Source: Larix sibirica (taxonomy: Eukaryota; Streptophyta; Pinopsida; Pinales; Pinaceae). Taken from it: 25,082 bases of DNA. Position numbers and translations under genes: made by a program. The notes beneath the pieces are model-generated. The model was not told where the DNA came from and did no database searches. It saw nothing but the letters and a program-made list of their open reading frames with translations. Position 1 is the stretch's first letter; each line of letters begins with the position of its first letter. Where the stretch lies: the NCBI GenBank assembly GCA_004151065.3, contig NWUY0304004641.1:1-25082 (forward strand), written 5' to 3'. Below are positions 19,986 through 25,082 of this stretch, one piece after another.

Positions 19986-20399
19986 TAGCAAAACTTTATA
20001 AGCTAGGAAATGGCCTAATGTTATGACTATTATCTTGCCTTATTTTAATGGATTACACTATTAGTACTGTTATATGTGGATTAGTTAAATAAAAACCATA
20101 AGAATATCCTTGGCTAATTAGCATATCCCCTAATGCATCTCATCAAAATATGATAAATTTGAAAAACCGGCTTTTTTGGAATCGCTCATCCATTTATGGT
20201 GAGGGTCATTTTTCCCCGGTTGGGTGGGAATAGATAAATAAGTAATTCGTGGTGGATCAGCTGCCTCGATGGGTACGTGAAATGGGGAATAAAGGTTACG
20301 TGCTATTGGCAGATGGGTGAGTTGTAAGGCCTCTGCCATTAGATGTGTCATTTGTCTGTGATAACGCCTATCCCGACAGAAGTTGAAAGGGTGAGGCAT
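19986..20399. other. Unassigned stretch after the integrase relic
   Basis: The integrase reading dissolves after the TAG at 19986. An 89-codon minus frame (20130-20399) has no recognised motif and is not accepted. No LTR or polypurine tract was recognised. Confidence 0.4.
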
Positions 20400-20790
20400 A
20401 AGGTGAGAAGGGTGTTTAAGGGCTCCTAGTAACTGTGAGAAGGGGTAAAGGCATCTGTTTAACTTGGTGATGAGGGCGAAAGGTTGAAGGCAAAAGAGTA
20501 AAGGCTGAAGGTAAAGGAAGGTTCGGGGGTTTCTTTCTGGGATCTGGGATCTGGCAAAAGGTTCAAGTTGAAAGGAAGGCTTATTCCTTCCATCTGTTGT
20601 ACTTGGCTTGGCTCCTCCTGGTGAATGGGTAAATATGAGAGGCTAAAGGGTGAGAGTATATGACTGGTGGACTTGGAAAAAGGTGAGAGGGAAAAGGTTC
20701 TGGCATCTGTGGTACTGGCTTCTTCAGTTGAAAGGAACAAAAGTCTGATTCCTTCCCTGCTTTCTTTCCCTTCCTGGTAACACGTCATTC
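20400..20790. repeat. CTTGTTGGACTTGG / CTCCTTCCTGG low-complexity family, copy C
   Basis: Dense in AAAGGTGAAAGG / AAAGGTTGAAGG purine runs and phrases such as CCATCTGTTGTACTTGGCTTGG, CTCCTCCTGGTGAATGGGTAAA, GGCATCTGTGGTACTGGCTTC and CCTTCCTGGTAA. Same vocabulary as copies A and B. The 109-codon minus frame here (20459-20788) is Ser/Pro/Phe-rich and is a by-product of the purine strand bias. Confidence 0.65.
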
Positions 20791-21011
20791 TGTCCTTTTG
20801 ATCCGTCGGGTTTGAATGAGCTCCATATCCGTCCGAAGGACCAGCCGTCTCACTCCCTCACTAAGTTGGCCATACGTCCGTCCATCAATCAATCAATGCC
20901 TATCTCGTAAGATGGGTCAGTTTTTCAGTGCGTTATATACATAATTATACAAAAATGGGCTCAGCAACTTCTCCAGGTGCACTATAAGTAAGATGTGCAT
21001 CGGTTCAAAAA

Positions 21012-21104
21012 CATCCAAGAAGACGTCCTCCATCGTCGGTTCCCAAAGAGAAAAGAAGCCATCTAAAAAGAAAAAAGAATCCATCCAAGAAGACGTCCTC
21101 CATC
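21012..21104 (+). repeat. CATCCAAGAAGACGTCCTC dispersed repeat, copies 2 and 3
   Basis: Two exact copies of CATCCAAGAAGACGTCCTCCATC at 21012-21034 and 21082-21104, 70 bases apart, separated by an AAGAGAAAAGAAG-type purine tract. The copy at 5708 differs by one base in the last positions (GATC for CATC) and shares the A-rich flanks. Confidence 0.85.
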
Positions 21105-21905
21105 ATTTTCGAAAACTGACAAGAAGAAATGAGATTGGGTCATAGTGGAAAATATGGATGAAATCCACCAGAAATCATAGAGAGATAAAAAAGACACACT
21201 TCAAATGAAATTGATCAGCCTGCATGCAAATGGAGATCTACTAGGCGAGATTACGTTGAGCAAGAGCCAGCTGTTCTGAGAGTGGCTTTGCATCATGCAG
21301 CATCACGACAGAATCGCTCGGTCGCGTACACAGGACCCTTAATTTTAGCTATTTCTCTTCTATTTTTGTAGTTATTTCACCGCCGCCGGTGCGGGAGATA
21401 TGACACAAACAGACATTTTATCTCGATGCATTCAGGCGTGAGCATTTATCCCCCCTTCATTTTCATATGATCAATTTGAAAAATCGAACTGCAAATTGTC
21501 ACAATTTAAGTAAATTCTCTTAAGAAATGGTCTAAATTTCAGTGTCATTTGAGCTGCAATTTCAGGAGGATTTATAAAACAGCTTTGCAACTTACTTAGT
21601 GATTTTGCGACCGGTGATCGAGCACATGCAACGCCCCCCCTGAGCATTTTGGAACCGGCCTTCCCGAACATATGTAACTCGTTCGATATCTGTTTGTATA
21701 TGATATTACTAATACGATATTTTTCAAGTCTGTTTTTGAGTAACTCCCTCCTTCAGTGCCAACCAGCCCAAGCGAGCCCATCCAAAACTCTAAAAGGTCT
21801 AAGTGGGTCTATCGAGGGTGATTGTGAAGACGCATAGAGATGATGCAAATAAGTAAAGGCTAGGCTTAAAAAGTAAATACAAAGTGACCCCCACCCAACG
21901 ATCTG

Positions 21906-21964
21906 ATCTCATAAGTTATGGCTGTAATGAATCCAATCTATAGGGTAGTTTCTACGCACGATAA
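21906..21964 (+). repeat. ATCTCATAAGTT...ACGCACGATAA dispersed repeat, copy 2
   Basis: Partner of the 16514 copy: both carry CTCATAAGTT at the left and GGTAGTTTCYACGCACGATAA at the right, on the same strand, 5.4 kb apart. Confidence 0.7.
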
Positions 21965-23876
21965 TCCAGGGTAATACTAAAGAGTGCCCAAGCAAGCATA
22001 TCCGTCCAATGCTAAAAGTGAAGGTAGTAAGTAAGTCAGTAATATAAAGTAAACAGGACAGCTTGTTCATGTGCCGAAAGTAATCTTCCATAGAGTAGGC
22101 CTCTAAAGGTAATTCGAATGCTGAAAGTACAGATCCCCATTTGATCCAATAATTGGAAGTAGTTACGAAGGCAGTTCTGAGTCAACTTAAAAAACGTTCT
22201 TAAATGCGATTATATATATATCAAACCTTATCGACTAGTTGGGCTACTCATACTCAATACAAAGTACATCTGCAAAATATTGGGCTAAGCTAATAATCCA
22301 AAGTTCCCCAAACCAAATGCTACCGTGAAGCGCTATCTATAGAATTATCTATAGAATATAGTTAAAGCAATAAATATATATTATTTTCCCACTCCTTTGA
22401 GTAAGAGTGATTGGTCCTGCCAATACAGTTAGTCTGGGAACCGGGAGTTAAGCGGAAACATCCATTAATTAAGTTTAGGCATTGCTTATTCATACTATTC
22501 ATATGAGCTATTCGGGCTAGTTACTTACCCCTTCATTAAAACTGCTACCCATGTTGAAGCAATTCCTTAGAACTCGCCTTATCCTATTGTGTAATAATAT
22601 AGAGGTACCACCTGCTTATCAACTATAGATATAGGAAATTCGTAATAAAGATTGGGATACTTGTTGATTCATTGCAATAAGTATAGGGTCAAGTAAGTGG
22701 ATTGCTTGCGTTTTTCGGTGAGTGGGATTGAAAGACTTATTTATTCGTTGGGTCAGATTTCTCTCCGGACAGAACCTACTATCGAGAACGGGTAGGTTAG
22801 GAGCTTACTACCTAGGAATTTACTATTGGAACAGATGGACTAACCACTATACTAGCAGAGAGGAGGAGTATAATACTGCGATTAACCCAAATCCTCATAA
22901 TTGTGTATTCTGCTGCGTCTTATACCAATTCTGCCATGTTGAGGGAACATAGTCTACGTGTCGTGAGGGACGAGAATACTCCTTTTCTCCGAGGACACAT
23001 TTAGACCATATTTACGGATGATTAGTACCATATTTCATTGCTACTGCTATTGCTGGCATTGAAGCACCTAAGCATTGATGGTTATGCATATACTACTCTT
23101 ATACCGACAAATAATAAGCGGGTTAAAAAACTTAACCCCTTCCAGCGTTGGGAATAATAATAAAGAGATTAATTCCAGACTTGCGAGCTATCCCTATGCT
23201 CTTTTTCTCGGATGTTTTACCCAGACCCAGGTAAATAAAGTATGACTTCACTGAGCTTTTATCCTTCGTAACTCCACTTGGCTCAAGCGAAGTATGTTCT
23301 AACCAGAAAAACTAGGCTAAGCAGTAAGTTTTATACTTCTCTATTGAGTTACAGTATAAAAATCCATTCTATTGAATGACCAGGTTCATAACCCTATATT
23401 TTCAATGAACGACTGGTCGAGCTTAAAGCAGATAGATTAGCTGCCCCTAACCCTTAATTTGCTTCTTCCGGATCTGGTCTGCTCCTCACATACCTAGTTG
23501 GGTCTTTCTCTATATGAATAGAAGGATTGCCAGCTTATGAAGGAAAGAATGCCTCGTTCGGGAAAGCTCATTAATTTCACCTAATTTAGTTGTAGTGTCC
23601 ATGCTCCCCAACTATTTATGCGCAATAATTATCAAATCCAATTATACCTCCCGTCTATGTCTTTGGCTGATCAGCACCAATTGCAATTCAAGTTAGACTA
23701 AGAACATACTCTATATATCACTTTACATTAAGTGTTTATTTAACGCATTTACTCGTATCATTTTGGATACCAGGGATATAACAAGGAGAAAACATAACAC
23801 CATATTCAAAGTATTTGGGGGTAATAAGTCAAGGGGGTCTATTATTCTACAAATGCTTTTACACATTTATTAAGTA

Positions 23877-24305
23877 ATGACTCAATTACCATATTTGGTA
23901 ACTATAAATATAATAAGAGGTACGTTAAGTGACTCGCCTGTTGTGGGTGAGGTACGAGCCCGTCCAAGAAGGGAAATCGAGGAGTGGTCAAATGGTGGTG
24001 GACCCAAGAGATCAATGTATATGGATGATCAGCCCAAGAATACTAGCACGAGTAACGGGTTACAAGCAGATGATAAGCCCACAAACTATCACGAGGTCGG
24101 GTTGAAAGCAGCAAGGATATTGAATAAGGAGGGGTTGGGTTTAAGAAGCGAATATACCAATCAAGTCATAATAGTTGAGTTGAAGGAGAATGTAACCAAT
24201 CTGGAAAACCGTCTCAGTTGCCCTTTTAGCACGCGTTTATCGCTACCTACCGCAACTCTGCAGGTGCTTCCCATCGATATGATCCTCGTATGTTTCAGTC
24301 AATAG
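23877..24305 (+). CDS. Uncertain 142-codon ORF, no recognised family
   Basis: The longest open frame in the window, from ATG at 23877 to TAG at 24303. The predicted product is hydrophilic in its first 110 residues: a basic patch around residues 28-32 (RARPR), a Gly/Lys/Arg stretch, many polar Asn/Ser/Thr, and a charged VELKENVTNLENRL segment near residues 100-114 that could form a short helix. The last 30 residues become Leu/Pro/Thr-rich and less coding-like. No signal peptide, membrane span or catalytic motif is visible. It could be a fragment of a polar coding sequence such as a retroelement gag or a nuclear insert, or a chance ORF. No neighbour supports a role. I do not assert that it is expressed. 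Confidence 0.2.
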   Translation: MTQLPYLVTINIIRGTLSDSPVVGEVRARPRREIEEWSNGGGPKRSMYMDDQPKNTSTSNGLQADDKPTNYHEVGLKAARILNKEGLGLRSEYTNQVIIVELKENVTNLENRLSCPFSTRLSLPTATLQVLPIDMILVCFSQ

Positions 24306-24371
24306 AGAAGTAATTCTCCACGGTATGTAAATAAATGGAATGCCATATAAATGAACCTTACCCGTGATCTT

Positions 24372-24514
24372 GCAATGCAATTCTACGATACAATCTTATG
24401 ATGCAATATTATGATGATGCAGCCTTCTATGTTTATCAATATGAGGCAATCTTATAATGCAATCTTACTCATTGATCAATACGATGCGATCTTACACGCA
24501 CGGTGCAATCTTAT
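24372..24514 (+). repeat. Degenerate ATGCAATCTTA repeats
   Basis: Units such as ATACAATCTTATG, ATGCAATATTATG, AGGCAATCTTATA, ATGCAATCTTACT, ATGCGATCTTACA and GTGCAATCTTATC recur with variable spacing through about 140 bases. Old tandem array with insertions. Confidence 0.7.
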
Positions 24515-24555
24515 CTTTTGAGTAATTATGTCAAAGTAGTCTCCTTCAAGCTGAG

Positions 24556-24606
24556 CAGGTAGGAAAATGAAACAAGATCAAGTAGGTAGGAAAACGAAAC
24601 AAGACC
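24556..24606 (+). repeat. 27-bp tandem repeat, GTAGGAAAAYGAAACAAGA
   Basis: CAGGTAGGAAAATGAAACAAGATCAAG is followed by TAGGTAGGAAAACGAAACAAGACC. The shared core is GTAGGAAAAYGAAACAAGA, with one base difference inside it. Confidence 0.8.
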
Positions 24607-25082
24607 TATTTACTTCCCAACTTGCCCGCTTCTTACCCGAATAACCGGTCTCACCCAAATGGTATAGTGTTCTTACCTTGAATGGAGGAAGGTTCTTGGT
24701 AGTTGTTGGGATCTCCCAAGCTCTGATTGTACCTTTCTCTCTAGGCTACATCGCGCACATGGTGGTAGCATCTATGAGGCAATAGTCCTAGCTCTAGTGT
24801 TGTGCTCACCCCTAGCCAGTTGTCTAACTAACTCAGAGCATTTTGTCTTACTACTTTACTCTCTACCAGACTCTGCACATGAGATACTCCTCACCTATGC
24901 TTCAAGCTCCACCATCCTGAGCCCATCTTCTGAAAGTGCTGTTCTTGGCTCTAGGTTTTTCGCACAAGTATTATCTTTTGGAATAACAGCAAATCCCATT
25001 GTCTGTAGATAATGGAACCGGAGTTTGTTAGGATAAATGGGCTCAAACTAAGGAAAGGCTTGCTTGACCAAAGGTATACTTG
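24607..25082. other. Unassigned right-hand end
   Basis: A 71-codon plus frame (24797-25012) reads as a Ser/Leu-rich hydrophobic protein without motifs and is not accepted. Otherwise nothing recognised. Confidence 0.4.

Larger units (their letters stand above)
20791..23876. other. Unassigned intergenic stretch
   Basis: About 3 kb without a supportable gene. Holds copies of two dispersed repeats (21012, 21082, 21906), an AT-rich segment at about 21460-21580, a CCGCCGCCGG patch near 21381, and the phrase CCGAGGACACATTTAGACCAT near 22988 that resembles 11895. Frames of 60-76 codons show no motif. Confidence 0.4.

Noticed and set aside
20459-20788. 109-codon Ser/Pro/Phe-rich minus-strand ORF
   Set aside because: Arises from the purine-rich AAAGGTGAAAGG repeat patch; no domain is visible.

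Overview
The window looks like non-coding, repeat-rich plant DNA, most plausibly an intergenic part of a large land-plant mitochondrial genome (a gymnosperm-like expanded mitogenome would fit). The reasons are the absence of any convincing intact gene in 25 kb, base composition that is fairly even with no visible loss of CpG (as methylated nuclear repeats would show), many short degenerate dispersed repeats, and pieces of a plant Ty3/gypsy retrotransposon, which are common as dead inserts in plant organelle DNA. No diagnostic mitochondrial exon, tRNA, rRNA or plastid fragment was recognised by eye, so the organelle assignment is inference; a nuclear intergenic region is the alternative.

The firm identifications are three decayed retrotransposon segments. 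A Ty3/gypsy protease relic lies on the minus strand at about 10.0-10.35 kb, with its active-site Asp replaced by Asn. A reverse-transcriptase relic lies on the minus strand at about 18.98-19.32 kb, frameshifted, stopped, and without a recognisable YxDD box. An integrase relic lies on the plus strand at about 19.42-19.99 kb, with the first catalytic Asp region disrupted and the catalytic Glu read as Lys. Their order and orientation are scrambled relative to a gag-pol gene, so they are rearranged fragments, not one element.

Layout: 1-1 kb unassigned with a short palindromic repeat; about 0.96-1.25, 3.08-3.26 and 20.4-20.79 kb share a low-complexity repeat family built on CTTGTTGGACTTGG and CTCCTTCCTGG; 3.3-6.6 kb unassigned with small repeats; 6.6-9.65 kb a block with several islands of striking codon-like periodicity (Ala/Val/Pro/Gly-rich readings, GCA/GTA/CCA triplets) plus a repeated His/Tyr-rich segment; 10.0-10.35 kb protease relic; 11.16-12.26 kb degenerate repeats; 12.3-17.1 kb mostly unassigned; 17.1-17.54 kb a degenerate minisatellite; 19-20 kb RT and integrase relics; 20-25 kb unassigned with small repeats and one 142-codon ORF of unknown status.

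No functional system, operon or expressed pathway is supported. The most unusual signal is the codon-periodic Ala/Val/Pro-rich sequence at 6.6-9.65 kb, which behaves like either a decayed repetitive coding sequence or a triplet-structured repeat family.
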